From assembly GCA_949298295.1 (NCBI GenBank), contig CASFWS010000002.1, positions 1 through 22,288 on the forward strand: DNA of 22,288 bases, read 5' to 3'. Position numbers and translations under genes: made by a program. Every line of letters starts with the position of its first letter. Position 1 is the stretch's first letter. Shown one piece after another: positions 22,172 through 22,288 of the stretch. This DNA comes from an uncultured Bacillota bacterium. GTDB lineage: Bacteria > Bacillota_I > Bacilli_A > RFN20 > CAG-826. The notes under the pieces are model-generated. The model was given only the letters and a program-made list of their open reading frames with translations, did no database searches and was not told the DNA's origin.

Positions 22172-22288
22172 ATGGCTATCAAGACGTATCGGCCGTATAC
22201 GAAGAGCCGTCGGAACATGACGACCATCAGCTACGGCGAACTTAGCAAAGTCGCTCCTGAGAAAAGCCTCCTCGCCCCGAAAAAGCAC
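22172..22288 (+). CDS. rplB: 50S ribosomal protein L2, N-terminal part only
   Basis: Only the first 39 codons are inside the window (MAIKTYRPYTKSRRNMTTIS...), running open to the window end. The start matches L2, an rRNA-binding protein needed for subunit joining and peptidyl transfer. Its place after rplW is the canonical S10-operon order, and GGAG lies 8 nt before the ATG. Confidence 0.93.
   Translation, partial: MAIKTYRPYTKSRRNMTTISYGELSKVAPEKSLLAPKKH

Noticed and set aside
1..22288. CRISPR arrays, insertion sequences, attachment sites, tRNA or rRNA genes
   Set aside because: No regularly spaced repeats, transposase-like frames, terminal inverted repeats or tRNA cloverleaf sequences were seen.

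Overview
This window reads as chromosomal DNA of a moderately GC-rich anaerobic bacterium, most likely an uncultured member of the Bacillota (Bacilli-like gut lineages are my best guess). The reasons are an oxygen-sensitive class III ribonucleotide reductase, QueT under a preQ1-I riboswitch, QueH, a ribosomal S10 operon in canonical order, and strong AGGAGG ribosome-binding sites in operons. I see no phage, insertion sequence, tRNA, rRNA or CRISPR array. Taxonomy is inference.

Layout. 1-1141 (-) is a truncated lipoprotein gene with a good promoter. 1415-5401 is an anaerobic dNTP-synthesis module: nrdG (+) meets trxB-nrdD (-) tail to tail. NrdD carries a fused C-terminal glutaredoxin-like domain, and the neighbouring TrxB-like protein overlaps nrdD. 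5402-5718 holds the nrdD promoter and a leader with two mutually exclusive hairpins. 5719-6483 (-) is a CvpA-like membrane protein. mscL (enlarged loop) and a tyrosine phosphatase-Nudix fusion follow on +. A RimK-like ATP-grasp gene (-) diverges from nadE (+), whose product carries a Phd/YefM-antitoxin-like N-terminal domain. gtrA-like, BaiN-like flavoprotein and an eight-helix membrane protein genes follow, closed by a bidirectional terminator that also serves a small P-loop kinase (-). Then come prs, the queuosine block (preQ1 riboswitch-queT, tgt, queA, queH), and finally rpsJ-rplC-rplD-rplW-rplB, cut by the window end.

Two kinds of translation start stand out. Operon-internal genes and a few first genes have clear Shine-Dalgarno sequences. 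About eight other first genes lack one and instead have a -10-like hexamer ending only 6-9 nt before the start codon, which predicts leaderless mRNAs. Genes are tightly packed, with two convergent pairs overlapping at their 3' ends.

Working together: NrdG activates NrdD, and the fused redoxin domain plus TrxB-like enzyme probably supply electrons. QueT imports a queuosine precursor, Tgt inserts it in tRNA, and QueA and QueH finish it. Prs supplies PRPP and NadE supplies NAD. The most novel-looking items are the NadE-Phd fusion with inverted repeats at its own promoter, the predicted widespread leaderless starts, the phosphatase-Nudix fusion with an altered Nudix box, and the NrdD-glutaredoxin/atypical TrxB pair.
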